The notes: generated from the letters alone by a model not told the origin. A DNA stretch of 64,000 nucleotides from Flavobacteriales bacterium (GCA_029262875.1 JAJCYO010000115.1:32050-96049), one strand, 5' to 3'; positions 45,941 to 56,185 are shown, counted from the first letter of the stretch. Numbers and translations: made by a program.

Positions 45941-45970
45941 AAAGCCTTGAAAATTTTCAAGGCTTTTTTA
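45941..45970 (+). terminator. Rho-independent terminator after bacilliredoxin gene
   Basis: A 13-15-bp perfect stem (AAAAAGCCTTGAA with TTCAAGGCTTTTT) with A and T flanks; 17 bp after the stop. Confidence 0.88.
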
Positions 45971-45993
45971 TTATATCGCTTTCTCCTTTCTTA

Positions 45994-46001
45994 TATTTGG
46001 A
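45994..46001 (+). promoter_or_regulatory. -7 promoter box for rpoN
   Basis: TATATTTG on the plus strand, 35 bp before the rpoN ATG and 23 bp after the preceding terminator. Confidence 0.45.
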
Positions 46002-46036
46002 TAGGAAATCATTAATGTGATTTAAACGGTTAACTT

Positions 46037-47494
46037 ATGGCATTAAAACAATCTTTTAGTTTAAAACTTCAGCAAAAACTATCTCCTCAACAAATTCAGT
46101 TGATGAAGTTATTGCAACTGCCTACTGTTGCATTGGAACAACGTATTAAAGAAGAAATGGAAAGCAATCCGGCTTTGGATGAAGGGAAAGAGGAAGAGGA
46201 ATTAGATGAGGAACAAGAAGATGATTTTGGAAGAGATGAAATAAGTGAAGCAGAAAAAGAATTTGATTTTGATGACTATATAGGTGATGATGATACCCCC
46301 TCCTATAAGTTAAACATTAACAATCATAGTAAAGACGATGAAGAGAAGCAGGTTCCACTTAGTGGTGGAGCTACCTTTCAAGAGTTACTGGAAGCTCAAC
46401 TTACTTTGTTTAATTTAGAAGATGATGACCATACAATTGCTTTACATTTAATTGGAAGTTTAGATGAATCGGGCTATTTAAGAAGAGAAATTGAGGCTAT
46501 TGTAGATGATTTAGCGTTTACTCAAAATGTAATTGCTGAACCTGAGCACATTGAAAAAATATTGACCATAATTCAACACTTTGATCCTGCTGGAGTTGGT
46601 GCTCGGGATTTGCAAGAATGTTTACTACTTCAAGTAAAAAAGAAAAACGATCATTCTTTACTAACTTTAAATGTAATTGAAGTCTTAGAAAATTACTTTG
46701 AAGAATTCACTAAAAAACATTATGATAAAATTATTGATCGCTTAAACATTACAAGTGAAGATTTAAAAGAGGTGATTGAGGAAATTTTAAAGTTAAATCC
46801 CAAACCAGGAAACTCATTAAGCGACTCCTCAAAAGTTGTGCAGCATGTTGTTCCTGATTTCAATTTAACCATTGAAGATGACGAGATTCAACTGACGCTG
46901 AATGGTAGGAATGCACCTGAACTAAGGGTTAGTAGAACCTATGCAGACATGATGGAAGGGTATAAAGCACAAAAAGAGAAACCTTCCAAATCTCAAAAAG
47001 ATGCCTTGATGTTTGTAAAGCAAAAAATGGATTCAGCTAAATGGTTTATAGACGCTATTAAGCAGCGACAACAAACATTAATTACAACGATGCATGCGAT
47101 TATTCGCCACCAGAAGGACTATTTTCTTGAAGGTGACGAAACCTTATTAAATCCTATGATTCTGAAAGATATTGCAGAAGAAGTTGACTTAGATATCTCA
47201 ACCATTTCTAGAGTGGTAAACAGTAAGTATGTTCAAACACCTTATGGTACTTTTCTATTAAAAACTTTTTTCTCGGAATCATTAAGTACTGATAGCGGTG
47301 AAGAAGTTTCTACTCGAGAAGTGAAAAAGATACTACAAGATGCTGTTGGTGATGAGGATAAGAAAAAACCACTTACCGATGAAAAACTATCACGTTTGTT
47401 GAACGACAAGGGCTACAATATTGCTCGTAGAACCATTGCTAAATATAGAGAACAATTAAATATTCCTGTTGCCCGTTTAAGAAAGGAATTGTAG
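46037..47494 (+). CDS. rpoN: RNA polymerase sigma-54 factor
   Basis: Alternative sigma factor that directs RNA polymerase to -24/-12 promoters under control of AAA+ activators, 485 residues. Seen: a Gln-rich region I (LKLQQKLSPQQIQLMKLLQL), an acidic region II (about 50-95, EEEELDEEQEDD), core-binding and helix-turn-helix segments, and the RpoN box ARRTIAKYRE (463-472) near the end. Its targets may include genes in this genome with GG-N10-GC promoters, but none was recognised here. A membrane protein gene follows after 4 bp. Confidence 0.96.
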   Translation: MALKQSFSLKLQQKLSPQQIQLMKLLQLPTVALEQRIKEEMESNPALDEGKEEEELDEEQEDDFGRDEISEAEKEFDFDDYIGDDDTPSYKLNINNHSKDDEEKQVPLSGGATFQELLEAQLTLFNLEDDDHTIALHLIGSLDESGYLRREIEAIVDDLAFTQNVIAEPEHIEKILTIIQHFDPAGVGARDLQECLLLQVKKKNDHSLLTLNVIEVLENYFEEFTKKHYDKIIDRLNITSEDLKEVIEEILKLNPKPGNSLSDSSKVVQHVVPDFNLTIEDDEIQLTLNGRNAPELRVSRTYADMMEGYKAQKEKPSKSQKDALMFVKQKMDSAKWFIDAIKQRQQTLITTMHAIIRHQKDYFLEGDETLLNPMILKDIAEEVDLDISTISRVVNSKYVQTPYGTFLLKTFFSESLSTDSGEEVSTREVKKILQDAVGDEDKKKPLTDEKLSRLLNDKGYNIARRTIAKYREQLNIPVARLRKEL

Positions 47495-47498
47495 GTTC

Positions 47499-48104
47499 AT
47501 GAAAATAGCCGCCAAAATTATTTCTACCATCTTTCATCCTTTAATTATGCCAATTATTGGATTACTTGTTATTTTTAATACTGATTCATATTTGAATTAC
47601 ACCATTCCTTTAGAATTGAAAAAAGCCATTTTGCTTTTAGTTGGAACAAGTACTTTTATTATTCCATTGTTAATTTCTCTTCTATTGTTAAATAGAAAAA
47701 TGATCAATAGCTTAGAAATGGAAACGCAAAAAGAAAGAGTTATTCCTTATGCTTTTACCATAATCTTTTATGTTTTTACGCTTTACATGCTCAAGAGGGC
47801 TCCTATATCTCCAATAATTTTCAATTTTGTAATTGGCGCTACACTCTCTGTTATTATAGCTTTTATTGTAAATATTAAATGGAAAATTAGTGCTCACATG
47901 ATTGGTGTAGGTGGGTTAGCAGGAGCGCTAATTTGTATATCCATCATGTTAGAAATTTACGTAACGCCCTATATTATACTTGCATTATTAATTGCGGGGC
48001 TGGTTGGTTCTGCCAGGCTAATACTAAAAGCACATACGCAATTACAATTGTACGTTGGTTTTTTAGTTGGCGTAATTTGTCAAGTGATTACCCTTTATTA
48101 TTAG
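47499..48104 (+). CDS. PAP2-like multi-pass membrane protein
   Basis: A 201-residue hydrophobic protein with about six helices. Seen: an N-terminal FHPLIMPIIGLLVI, a cytoplasmic KERVIPYAF loop and a C-terminal SARLILKAHT, which resembles the PAP2 phosphatase-like membrane proteins of Bacteroidota that keep only parts of the catalytic motifs. I see no complete KxxxxxxRP / PSGH / SRxxxxxH set, so phosphatase activity is unlikely or atypical. It follows rpoN after 4 bp, so it is likely cotranscribed. Confidence 0.72.
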   Translation: MKIAAKIISTIFHPLIMPIIGLLVIFNTDSYLNYTIPLELKKAILLLVGTSTFIIPLLISLLLLNRKMINSLEMETQKERVIPYAFTIIFYVFTLYMLKRAPISPIIFNFVIGATLSVIIAFIVNIKWKISAHMIGVGGLAGALICISIMLEIYVTPYIILALLIAGLVGSARLILKAHTQLQLYVGFLVGVICQVITLYY

Positions 48105-48105
48105 C

Positions 48106-48136
48106 ATAAAAAAAGCCGATGTAAAAACAACGGCTC
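48106..48136 (-). terminator. Probable terminator of the DUF2795 gene
   Basis: A short AGCCG/CGGCT stem with a 12-base loop, followed by seven T on the minus strand, 24 bp after the DUF2795 stop. The stem is short, so the call is moderate. Confidence 0.55.
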
Positions 48137-48159
48137 CTAATTATTTATTTCGAATAACG

Positions 48160-48381
48160 TTAATATTCGTCTTCGTTAAAAAAGAAATCCTCCTTGGTTG
48201 GATAATCTGGCCAGATATCTTCTATACTATCATAAGAATCGTCCTCGCCTTCCAATTGTTGTAAATTTTCAACAACTTCCAATGGTGCTCCAGTCCTAAT
48301 CGCAAAATCAATTAATTCATCTTTTGATGCTGGCCATGGTGCATCTTCTAAATGTGATGCTAATTCTAAAGTCCAATACAT
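48160..48381 (-). CDS. DUF2795 domain small protein
   Basis: A 73-residue acidic cytoplasmic protein. Seen: the DUF2795 pattern YWTLELASHLEDAPWPASKD followed by ELIDFAIRTGAPLEVVENL, then an acidic tail (GEDDSYDSIEDIWPDYP). This domain is common in small, highly conserved Bacteroidota proteins; function is unknown. It is transcribed alone, followed by a probable terminator. Confidence 0.83.
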   Translation of the reverse strand: MYWTLELASHLEDAPWPASKDELIDFAIRTGAPLEVVENLQQLEGEDDSYDSIEDIWPDYPTKEDFFFNEDEY

Positions 48382-48501
48382 ATTCTATATTATTAATTTT
48401 TAAACTTTACGCAAAAGTAGATTTTTTGTTCACTTGTGCAAGAAAAAATAGTGAACAATTGTTAATATCTTAAGTGTGACGTTTAAAGCACTCCCTGTCA
48501 A

Positions 48502-49050
48502 CTACATACGAGGAACCCAAGGAGCTTCATCAACAGCTTTATCGACAACTATCTTCCGTGCTAAAACGAACAAATAATCTGACAATCGATTTAAATATTG
48601 TAACAAAATGATGTCAACTTCTTCTAATTCAGATAAATGACTAATGATTCGTTCTGCTCTCCTACAAACACACCTTGAGATGTGGCAATAAGAGACTGTT
48701 GTATGTCCTCCAGGTAATACAAACGACCTCATTTCCGGTAAATGTTCATTCATCTTATCAATTTCATTTTCTAATAAAGTAATGTCTTCCATACCTATTT
48801 GAGGTACTTTTACTTTAGTATTTCCAGGTTCTGTTGCCAATATGGATCCAACAGTAAAAAGCCTGTCCTGAATTTCTAATAATACCTCGATACTATGCTT
48901 GTCTATATCCTGATCTCTAATTAAACCAATATAAGAATTCAGTTCATCTACGGTTCCATAAGCATCAATTCTAATGTGGTGCTTGGCTACTCTTTTTCCT
49001 CCAAAAAGTGATGTTTGCCCCTTATCTCCTGTTTTAGTATAAATCTTCAT
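48502..49050 (-). CDS. PduO-type cob(I)alamin adenosyltransferase
   Basis: A 182-residue enzyme that transfers adenosine from ATP to cob(I)alamin to form adenosylcobalamin. Seen: N-terminal ATP-site motif TKTGDKGQTSLFGGKRV (residues 5-21), IDAYGTVDELNSYIG, and a C-terminal RCVCRRAERII with the conserved Arg and the helical bundle ending ILQYLNRLSDYLFVLAR. No other cobalamin gene lies in the window, so it may serve a B12-dependent enzyme elsewhere, such as methylmalonyl-CoA mutase or ribonucleotide reductase. Confidence 0.92.
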   Translation of the reverse strand: MKIYTKTGDKGQTSLFGGKRVAKHHIRIDAYGTVDELNSYIGLIRDQDIDKHSIEVLLEIQDRLFTVGSILATEPGNTKVKVPQIGMEDITLLENEIDKMNEHLPEMRSFVLPGGHTTVSYCHISRCVCRRAERIISHLSELEEVDIILLQYLNRLSDYLFVLARKIVVDKAVDEAPWVPRM

Positions 49051-49135
49051 AGCTTAATAATTTTAACCGTTTCTTGTTGACATTAAAATTAGAATTATTT
49101 TATCAGATTCGACATCATTTTATTAACGATAATAC

Positions 49136-49143
49136 TATTTTTG
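49136..49143 (+). promoter_or_regulatory. -7 promoter box for prfB
   Basis: TATTTTTG on the plus strand ends only 4 bp before the prfB ATG. If it is used, the transcript would have almost no leader. Confidence 0.4.
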
Positions 49144-49147
49144 GTAA

Positions 49148-50234
49148 ATGATTACTCAAGAACAAGTAAAAGCATTAGTGGATCGCCTGGAAGCGTTAAG
49201 GGGGTATCTTTGACATTGATGCGAAGTTAATTCAATTAGAAGAAGAAGAGCAAAAAACACATGACCCCAACTTCTGGGACAACCCCGATGATGCTGAAAA
49301 ACAGCTAAAAGTAGTAAGAAACATTAAAGTTTGGACTGAAAATTATTCATCCTTGGCATCTGAAATAGATGACCTTCAAGTACTTTATGATTTTCATAAA
49401 GAAGGTGAAGCAACAGAAGAAGAGGTTGACAGTCAGTACAATTCTTCCATTGAAAAAATGGAAGATTTAGAGTTTAAAAACATGCTAAGCGCAGAGGAAG
49501 ATTCTTTAAATGCTGTACTTCAAATTACAGCTGGTGCTGGAGGAACTGAAAGTTGTGATTGGGCATCCATGTTACTGAGAATGTATCAAATGTGGGCGGA
49601 GAAAAATAACTGTAAACTTAAAACCATTGACTACCAAGCGGGTGATGTTGCTGGAATTAAAACAGTAACGATAGAAATTGAAGGAGATTTTGCTTTTGGT
49701 TATTTAAAAGGAGAAAATGGCGTTCATCGCTTGGTAAGAGTTAGTCCATTTAATTCGCAAGGAAAAAGAATGACCTCTTTTGTTTCCGTTTATGTTTATC
49801 CTCTTGCAGATGATAATATTGAAATTGATGTTAACCCAGGAGATATCACATGGGATTTTGCTCGTTCAGGTGGTGCTGGAGGTCAAAATGTAAATAAGGT
49901 AGAAACAAAAGTGATTCTTCGCCATGAACCTTCTGGAATTATGGTGACCAACTCTGAAACACGTTCTCAGTTAAAAAATAGAGAGAAAGCAATGCAACTC
50001 TTAAAATCACAGTTGTATGAAATTGAGATGCGTAAAAAAATGGAATCTCGAAACGAAATTGAAGACAATAAGTTAAAAATAGAATGGGGAGCACAAATAA
50101 GAAGCTACGTTCTTGATGATAGAAGAGTTAAAGACCATCGTACTAACTATACAGTAAATGATCCTACTAAAGTGTTAGATGGTGATTTGGATGGTTTCTT
50201 AAAATCGTACCTAATGGAATTTGGAAAAAGCTAA
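49148..50234 (+). CDS. prfB: Peptide chain release factor 2, with programmed +1 frameshift
   Basis: Release factor for UGA and UAA stops, about 361 residues. The gene begins at 49148; the first 21 codons end in a UGA. Seen: AGG GGG TAT CTT TGA C (49199-49214), identical in layout to the classic RF2 site: an SD-like AGGGGG, a slip codon CTT and a poor-context TGA C. After a +1 shift the frame continues from 49212 as DIDAKLIQLEEEE through to 50234. Downstream: the codon-recognition SPF motif (VRVSPFNSQGK) and the catalytic GGQ loop (GGAGGQNVNKVET). RF2 therefore regulates its own synthesis. arsC follows after 12 bp. Confidence 0.95.
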
Positions 50235-50246
50235 TTAAAATATACT

Positions 50247-50585
50247 ATGAAAATTTATCACAATCCACGCTGCAGTAAAAGCAGACAAACCTTACAGTTG
50301 ATTAAAGATACTGGAGCAGACGTAGAAATTATTGAATACTTAAATGCTATTCCTACGGCTGAAGATTTAAAAACAATATTGATGAAACTTAATCTTAAGC
50401 CAACAGATATTATAAGAAAAGGAGAAGCTGTTTATAAAGAGAAATTCAAAAACAGTAATTTCAATGATGATGAATGGATAAAAATAATGATAGAATATCC
50501 AAAGCTAATTGAACGACCTATAGTTGTGAAAGGAAATAAAGCGATACTTGGCAGACCACCAGAAAATGTGTTAGACCTAATCTAA
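50247..50585 (+). CDS. arsC: ArsC-family arsenate reductase
   Basis: A 112-residue thioredoxin-fold protein of the glutaredoxin-type ArsC/Spx group. Seen: catalytic Cys9 in NPRCSKSR, and ERPIVVKGNKAILGRPPENVLDLI-like ending with the arginine triad region (RPIVV, GRPPE). Reduction of arsenate, or another thiol-based redox role common in single-copy homologs, is expected. It follows prfB by 12 bp; no arsenic-efflux gene adjoins it, so an arsenic function is not assured. Its last 4 bp overlap the convergent 53-residue gene. Confidence 0.88.
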   Translation: MKIYHNPRCSKSRQTLQLIKDTGADVEIIEYLNAIPTAEDLKTILMKLNLKPTDIIRKGEAVYKEKFKNSNFNDDEWIKIMIEYPKLIERPIVVKGNKAILGRPPENVLDLI

Positions 50586-50743
50586 TCTTCTAACCCAGCT
50601 AATTTTTTCATCCAGGTTGGACCAAACTTGTTCAATAAAAACAATTTGATAGAACCAGGCACAACAACTGAAAATAAAAATAACAATACCCACATTGCCA
50701 TAAAGAAAACTGCAAAGAAAATTATCCAACCTATAGCTACCAT
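50582..50743 (-). CDS. Small membrane protein (53 residues)
   Basis: A 54-codon frame from ATG at 50743 to TAG at 50582, overlapping the end of arsC by 4 bp. Seen: one long hydrophobic helix (residues ~4-30; IGWIIFFAVFFMAMWVLLFL) and a short basic C-terminus (LLNKFGPTWMKKLAGLED), typical of small membrane proteins with a cytoplasmic tail. Codon use and frame integrity look genuine. Function is unknown, and it is short enough to be missed by usual gene calls. Confidence 0.6.
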   Translation of the reverse strand: MVAIGWIIFFAVFFMAMWVLLFLFSVVVPGSIKLFLLNKFGPTWMKKLAGLED

Positions 50744-50800
50744 ATTCTATTTTTTTAATCGTTTAGTGACAGTAAAAGTAAAAAAATATAGCAATTAAGC

Positions 50801-52405
50801 CTAAATATTTTCAAAAAAATCATTCCCCTTATCATCACAGATAATAAAGGCTGGAAAGTTTTCTACTTCAATTTTTCTTACTGCTTCCATTCCCATTTCT
50901 TCAAAATCAACTACTTCAACAGATTTAATGTTAGATTTTGCCAATATTGCTGCTGGTCCACCGATAGATCCTAAATAAAATCCTCCATATTTCTTACAGG
51001 CATCAGTTACCGCTTGAGAACGGTTCCCTTTTGCCAACATAATCATTGAACCTCCATGAGATTGAAATTCATCAACATAAGGGTCCATCCTACCTGCTGT
51101 AGTTGGTCCAAAACTACCTGAAGGCATTCCTTCTGGTGTTTTTGCCGGTCCTGCGTAATATACAGGATGGTCTTTAAAGTATGCCGGCATTGGTTCTCCC
51201 GCATCTAACATTTCCTTAATTCGGGCATGGGCAGCATCTCTTGCCACAATTAAAGTTCCTTTTAAGTTAAGTCTTGTTTTTATAGGATACTGAGCTAAGA
51301 TTTTCAATTGCTCTTCCATTGGTTGATCTAAATCAATCTCCACTGCTGGCTCTAAATGAGGCGCTTTTTCCGGTAAAAATCTACCAGGATTCAGCTCCAA
51401 CTGCTCTAAGAAAATACCTTCTTTTGTGATTTTTCCCTTAATGTTTCTGTCAGCTGAACAACTCACTCCTATCCCAACAGGGCATGAAGCTGCATGGCGT
51501 GGCAAACGGATTACTTTTACATCATGCGTAAAATATTTCCCTCCAAACTGAGCACCAATTTGGCTTTCTTGACATATCTTCTGAATTTTTTCTTCCCACA
51601 CCAAATCTCGAAAAGCCCTTCCTCCAATACTTCCTACTGTTGGTAATTCATCATAATATCCAGTAGATGCCATTTTCACTGCTTTTAAATTAGCTTCCGC
51701 TGAAGTTCCTCCAACTACAAAAGCTAAATGATATGGAGGGCATGCGGCTGTTCCTAAATCTCTAATTTTTGCAGTAACAAATTCCGTCATCGTTTTTTCA
51801 TTTAACAATGCTTTTGTTTGTTGATATAGATAAGTTTTATTGGCAGATCCGCCACCTTTTGCTAAAAATAAAAACTTGTACTCATTTCCCTCTTCAGCAT
51901 ATATATCAATTTGAGCAGGCAAATTACTTCCTGAATTTTTCTCTTCAAACATATCAAGAGATACGATTTGAGAATACCTTAAATTTCTATTCTGATAAGT
52001 ATTGTAAATTCCTTTGGATAAATACTCAGCATCATTTACTCCCGTAAAAACATTCTCTCCTTTCTTTGCCATTACCACCGCTGTTCCAGTATCCTGGCAC
52101 GAAGGCAATTGCCCTTCAACAGCAGTTTGTGCGTTTTCTAATAAAGTATATGCTACAAACCTATCGTTATCTGTTGCTTCCGGGTCATCCAAAATTTTAG
52201 CTACCTTTTCCAAATGAGCCGTTCTCAACATGAAAGACACATCTGACATGGCCTCTTCAGAAATCAATTCTAATGCTTTAGCATCTATCTTTAACACCTC
52301 CCTACCATCAACATCTATTGTTGAGATGTGCTCCTTAGATATTAATTTATATTGTGTTGAATCTCCCTGTAATGGAAACGGTTTTTCATAAATAAATTCG
52401 GCCAT
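50801..52405 (-). CDS. Fumarate hydratase, class I
   Basis: Iron-sulfur fumarase, 534 residues, interconverting fumarate and malate in the TCA cycle. Seen: the N-terminal alpha domain with cluster-ligand region [30 protein letters not shown] and [16 protein letters not shown], and the C-terminal beta domain ([20 protein letters not shown]). It has the fused homodimeric form. It is a single gene with a good two-part promoter (TTTG-N19-TAAATTTG) upstream and complements the aconitase in the window. Confidence 0.94.
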   Translation of the reverse strand: MAEFIYEKPFPLQGDSTQYKLISKEHISTIDVDGREVLKIDAKALELISEEAMSDVSFMLRTAHLEKVAKILDDPEATDNDRFVAYTLLENAQTAVEGQLPSCQDTGTAVVMAKKGENVFTGVNDAEYLSKGIYNTYQNRNLRYSQIVSLDMFEEKNSGSNLPAQIDIYAEEGNEYKFLFLAKGGGSANKTYLYQQTKALLNEKTMTEFVTAKIRDLGTAACPPYHLAFVVGGTSAEANLKAVKMASTGYYDELPTVGSIGGRAFRDLVWEEKIQKICQESQIGAQFGGKYFTHDVKVIRLPRHAASCPVGIGVSCSADRNIKGKITKEGIFLEQLELNPGRFLPEKAPHLEPAVEIDLDQPMEEQLKILAQYPIKTRLNLKGTLIVARDAAHARIKEMLDAGEPMPAYFKDHPVYYAGPAKTPEGMPSGSFGPTTAGRMDPYVDEFQSHGGSMIMLAKGNRSQAVTDACKKYGGFYLGSIGGPAAILAKSNIKSVEVVDFEEMGMEAVRKIEVENFPAFIICDDKGNDFFENI

Positions 52406-52428
52406 CTTATCACTTTTAGAATGTACTA

Positions 52429-52459
52429 CAAATTTAGGATATATCTTATGGTAAACAAA
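52429..52459 (-). promoter_or_regulatory. Promoter for the fumarase gene
   Basis: On the minus strand TTTG (52456-52459), a 19-bp spacer and TAAATTTG (52429-52436): a full match to the Bacteroidota consensus, 24 bp before the fumarase ATG. It abuts the terminator of the PpiD-like gene upstream. Confidence 0.65.
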
Positions 52460-52491
52460 AAAAGGCCAACTGAAACAGTTAGCCTTTTTTA
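52457..52491 (-). terminator. Terminator of the PpiD-like gene
   Basis: Stem AGGC-C-AACTG with CAGTT-A-GCCT (one mismatch), loop AAA, A and T flanks; 18 bp after the PpiD-like stop codon. Confidence 0.8.
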
Positions 52492-52508
52492 ATTTACTTT
52501 TTTGATGT

Positions 52509-54584
52509 TTAGTAAAACTTGTAACGTTTATCTACCACACCAAATTTATCTTTTAATGCGTCTATTAGTTGTCCGGTAACAGCATTATTAACTTGATCTA
52601 ATTGCGCTTTTATTGCTGTATAATCTGTTGTTTCTGGAGCTGGAGTAACAGATTCAATCTGTATTACAAATACTCCCGTTTGTCCTTCTATAGGAATACT
52701 CATTTGTCCTTGTTGTAAGGTAGAGGCCATTCCATTAATTCTTAACTCCTGACCCATTCCTGGGATAGCATAAGCAGCGAAGTTCACATTCGGTGCAGAT
52801 TCAACAGTCCCACCAACTTTAGTAGCCAATGCTTCGAGGTCAGACACTCCTTTCATTTCTTCAATAAATGTCGCAGCTTTCTTTTTCTTTTTTGCTCCCA
52901 ATTCAACTTGAATTTCTACTTGTTCCATTGTTGCTATTCCTTCTTCTTTTACTCCTGCTAAATGAGCTACTACAAATGTATTGTCAAACTGAAACGGAGC
53001 TGAAACACTTCCTTTTTCATTGTTAAACGACCATCTAATTAGCTCTCTAACATCAGCCATTCCGGGAATATTTTTATCAGCCACCTTTACTTCAGTAGCA
53101 ATAAATTTGGAATATTCTTCACCTTCCGTTGCTTTCGTAAATGTTTCTGTAGTTCCATTATTTGTGAAAAACAGACTCGCTTTTGCAAAAACCTCATCGA
53201 AGGTCTCATTACTTGGAACATTTTTTCTTGCCACAGTAGACAATTGAACTTTTTTAGATTTATCAGCTTGCTTCATGATTTCAATTAAATGAAACCCGAA
53301 CTGAGATGGTACAATAACCAAATCACCTACTTTCCCATCAAAACAAGCATCGTTAAATGTTGGAACCATTGCTCCTTCTTGGAACCATCCTAAATCGCCA
53401 CCTTCAATAGCTGAACCTACATCTTCCGAACTGTCTTGAGCCATTTGAGCAAAGTCAGCACCATTCTCTATAAGCGTTTTAATGTTCTCTATCCTCGCTT
53501 CCAATAATGTATCAGTAGGTTGTTGTGTTGCTTTCAATAAAATATGACGTGCTTTTACTGAATCTGGTACCATCTTAGCGTCCGTTAGCTTAGTTACCAA
53601 AAAAGACCCGTTATCTTCATACACTGAAGACATTGTTCCTACTTCTGAATGGAAAAATCCTGAATCCAACCCAGCTGGCATTGCTTCTTCACCGTAATAT
53701 GCTTCATCTAAAGGCATTTCAGAATTGTAAACGACAAAAGATGAATCATCTTCAGCAATCTTAAATTCAGCAGCAGTTTCTTCTATCCATTCTTTTGCTT
53801 CAACAATGTCTGCTTCAGATGGGAAAACTTCAAATTTCACAAATTCTATTTCTCTTGAAGCATCTTGTTTATACTCACTTTTATGATCGTTGTAATACGC
53901 CAATAATTCTTCATCAGTTATCGTAATGGTACTATCGTTAACTGATACATATCTTTTTGCCACAAACTTGATGTTTCTTTGTTCATTTTGTTCTGTATAT
54001 GCTCTTTTTACCATGCTTGTTGTAGCATACAATCCTTTAGTCAATAGATTGTTGTACTTCGAAGAAACTCTTTCTTTCTCAATTCCTTCTTCAAACAACA
54101 ACCATTGTGTTCTATTTTCAGCTGGCATTGTTTCCAAACTTTTCAAAAACTGCAACACTTGTGTTGGATTAAATACCCCAGTATTCGGATCTGTAAATGC
54201 TTGTTGTACTTGTGGGTGTGGATCTGCTCCTTGAACCATATCAAACAATTCTTCCGAACTCACTGTTATTCCTAATTCAGCATATTGACTTTCTAACACA
54301 ACCTCTCTAATTAAAGCCGTCCAAACTTGTTCTCTTAATGATTCTCTTACTTCAGCAGATGCCGTAGAATTATTTTGACTTTCCCACTGACTAACACTTT
54401 CCTCTAATCTTTGGTTAAATTCTGGACCCGTAATTTCTACATTTCCTATTTCTCCTAAACTATTGTCATTACCACCAAACAAGCCTTGAATCCCATCTGT
54501 TGGAAGTAAGAATGCTAACATTCCAACCCCTATTATAATCATCACTAAGGATGACTTTTCTCTAATTTTTCCTATTACTGCCAT
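52509..54584 (-). CDS. PpiD-like SurA-type peptidyl-prolyl isomerase
   Basis: A 691-residue inner-membrane-anchored periplasmic folding factor of the SurA/PpiD group. Seen: one N-terminal helix (about 12-30, [20 protein letters not shown]), a SurA_N-type domain (about 40-240), and a rotamase (PpiC/parvulin) domain (about 345-455) with [21 protein letters not shown] and [10 protein letters not shown]. The C-terminal third resembles a second degenerate rotamase. It assists folding of outer-membrane proteins. It is a single gene between the CNNM gene and its own terminator, after a 103-bp gap. Confidence 0.9.
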   Translation of the reverse strand: MAVIGKIREKSSLVMIIIGVGMLAFLLPTDGIQGLFGGNDNSLGEIGNVEITGPEFNQRLEESVSQWESQNNSTASAEVRESLREQVWTALIREVVLESQYAELGITVSSEELFDMVQGADPHPQVQQAFTDPNTGVFNPTQVLQFLKSLETMPAENRTQWLLFEEGIEKERVSSKYNNLLTKGLYATTSMVKRAYTEQNEQRNIKFVAKRYVSVNDSTITITDEELLAYYNDHKSEYKQDASREIEFVKFEVFPSEADIVEAKEWIEETAAEFKIAEDDSSFVVYNSEMPLDEAYYGEEAMPAGLDSGFFHSEVGTMSSVYEDNGSFLVTKLTDAKMVPDSVKARHILLKATQQPTDTLLEARIENIKTLIENGADFAQMAQDSSEDVGSAIEGGDLGWFQEGAMVPTFNDACFDGKVGDLVIVPSQFGFHLIEIMKQADKSKKVQLSTVARKNVPSNETFDEVFAKASLFFTNNGTTETFTKATEGEEYSKFIATEVKVADKNIPGMADVRELIRWSFNNEKGSVSAPFQFDNTFVVAHLAGVKEEGIATMEQVEIQVELGAKKKKKAATFIEEMKGVSDLEALATKVGGTVESAPNVNFAAYAIPGMGQELRINGMASTLQQGQMSIPIEGQTGVFVIQIESVTPAPETTDYTAIKAQLDQVNNAVTGQLIDALKDKFGVVDKRYKFY

Positions 54585-54687
54585 TTTATTTTAAATATTT
54601 GGGTTGCGAATATACGATTGTCATTCGATAAATAAAAGCGTTGAGCGATAATTATACTATTGATTTGGAGCTTGTAAATAAATTGGA

Positions 54688-55956
54688 TTATTCTTCTTTC
54701 CCAATTTGTTTCACGGTTATTAATTCAATTTTATTTCCACTCACTTTGTTGATGGTAAAAACAAAATTTTCCGAGGCAATAACCTCTTCAACCTCTGGGA
54801 TACTTTCATGAATTCCAATGATAAAACCACCCAAGGTTTCATACTCTTCTGATTCGGGTAATTTGAGCTTATATTTTTCGTTGATGTAATCTATTTCTAT
54901 TCTGGCAGAAAATTGATAGGTATTTTCATTTATTTGCTGTTCTATCAATTCTTCTTTATCGTGTTCATCTTCAATCTCCCCAAAAATTTCCTCTATAATG
55001 TCCTCAGTAGTTAAAATTCCTGAAGTACCTCCAAATTCATCAACCACAACGGCTATGCTCCTTCTCTCTTTCAGCGATTTTTTTAGCAATTCATTTGCTG
55101 ACATCACTTCTGGAACAATAGAGACCGGCAGTAATATTGACTTAATTAAATCTGGTTTCTTAAACAACTCTTTTGAATGGGTGTAACCAATAATATTATC
55201 AATTGAACCCCTATAAATTAAGATTTTAGACAGCCCTGTTTTAATAAACTTTTCTCTCAATTCTTCTATTGGGCTCTCCACTTCCATTGCAATAATTTCT
55301 GTTCTTGGAACCATACATTCTCGGGCTTTCACATCAGAAAACCCCAACGCATTCTTGAAGATTAATATCTCAGAATCAATTTCTTCTCCTTCCTCCTGCC
55401 GCTCATGAACATCGGCAACAAAATCTTCTAAATCAATTTTAGAAAATGCCAAGTCACTTTCAGAAGTATCTACTTTAAACAGTTGCAAGATTAGATTTGA
55501 TATCCCTACCGTAAAATAGGTAAATGGCAATAGAATATAATAAATAATGGTAGCCGGAATGGCCGCAATCGAAAGTACTTTATTGGGGTTAATTCGAAAT
55601 AAGGTTTTAGGTAAAAACTCCGCAAAGAATAAAACCACCAGTGTTGAAATTATTGTTTGAGTCAATAAAATGACAAATTCATTACTGGCGACATAAGTAA
55701 TAATTAACGGCTCTAAAAATTTGGCCATGATAATACTGTATATTACCAATGCCACATTATTACCCAACAGCATGGCCCCTATAAATTTAGCCGGTTGCTT
55801 TAAAAAATTAGAAAGAATTTTTGCCGAAAAAACGCCTTTGTTTTTATCCAATTCAATTTTTAACCTATTGGCAGAAACAAACGCAATTTCTAATCCGGAG
55901 AAAAGAGCTGAGGCAGACATGGCCATCAATAAAAAAAACCAAAAAAGTGGAGTCAT
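54688..55956 (-). CDS. CNNM/CorC-family hemolysin-like transporter
   Basis: A 422-residue membrane protein of the DUF21/CBS/CorC family, linked to magnesium or cobalt transport and often called hemolysin C. Seen: DUF21 helices in the first ~190 residues (FSGLEIAFVSANRLK, GNNVALVIYSII), a CBS pair (about 205-325; MVPRTEIIAME, VVDEFGGTSGILTTEDI) and a C-terminal CorC_HlyC domain (about 340-420). It is the last gene of the coaX-to-CNNM operon, after a 33-bp gap. Confidence 0.87.
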   Translation of the reverse strand: MTPLFWFFLLMAMSASALFSGLEIAFVSANRLKIELDKNKGVFSAKILSNFLKQPAKFIGAMLLGNNVALVIYSIIMAKFLEPLIITYVASNEFVILLTQTIISTLVVLFFAEFLPKTLFRINPNKVLSIAAIPATIIYYILLPFTYFTVGISNLILQLFKVDTSESDLAFSKIDLEDFVADVHERQEEGEEIDSEILIFKNALGFSDVKARECMVPRTEIIAMEVESPIEELREKFIKTGLSKILIYRGSIDNIIGYTHSKELFKKPDLIKSILLPVSIVPEVMSANELLKKSLKERRSIAVVVDEFGGTSGILTTEDIIEEIFGEIEDEHDKEELIEQQINENTYQFSARIEIDYINEKYKLKLPESEEYETLGGFIIGIHESIPEVEEVIASENFVFTINKVSGNKIELITVKQIGKEE

Positions 55957-55989
55957 TATCGTTTTATAATTCTTCTTAAAATTAAGCGA

Positions 55990-56184
55990 TTATTTTGACA
56001 TATTTCGAAATCTTTTTAGCTGACGTTTTCTAACATAGAAAAGTAAGGTGGCCATCGCAGCAAAAAAGTAGAAGAATAGCGCATCAACAACTCCTGTATA
56101 AATTAGATGATAAGTCGCTATGCAAAAACATGCTATAGCGATAATCAACCACATCAATTGTAAAAATCGTACAACTTTTTCCAT
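55990..56184 (-). CDS. Small two-helix membrane protein
   Basis: A 64-residue protein with two hydrophobic helices (about 8-27 and 32-48) and a basic end (RKRQLKRFRNMSK). I do not recognise it. It lies in the envelope operon between lptC and the CNNM gene; the single-base spacing after lptC supports cotranslation. An envelope function is inferred from context only. Confidence 0.65.
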   Translation of the reverse strand: MEKVVRFLQLMWLIIAIACFCIATYHLIYTGVVDALFFYFFAAMATLLFYVRKRQLKRFRNMSK

Positions 56185-56185
56185 C

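Noticed and set aside
49353..50234. prfB beginning at 49353
   Set aside because: The frame is only the post-frameshift part; the true start is 49148, before the CTT TGA C site.
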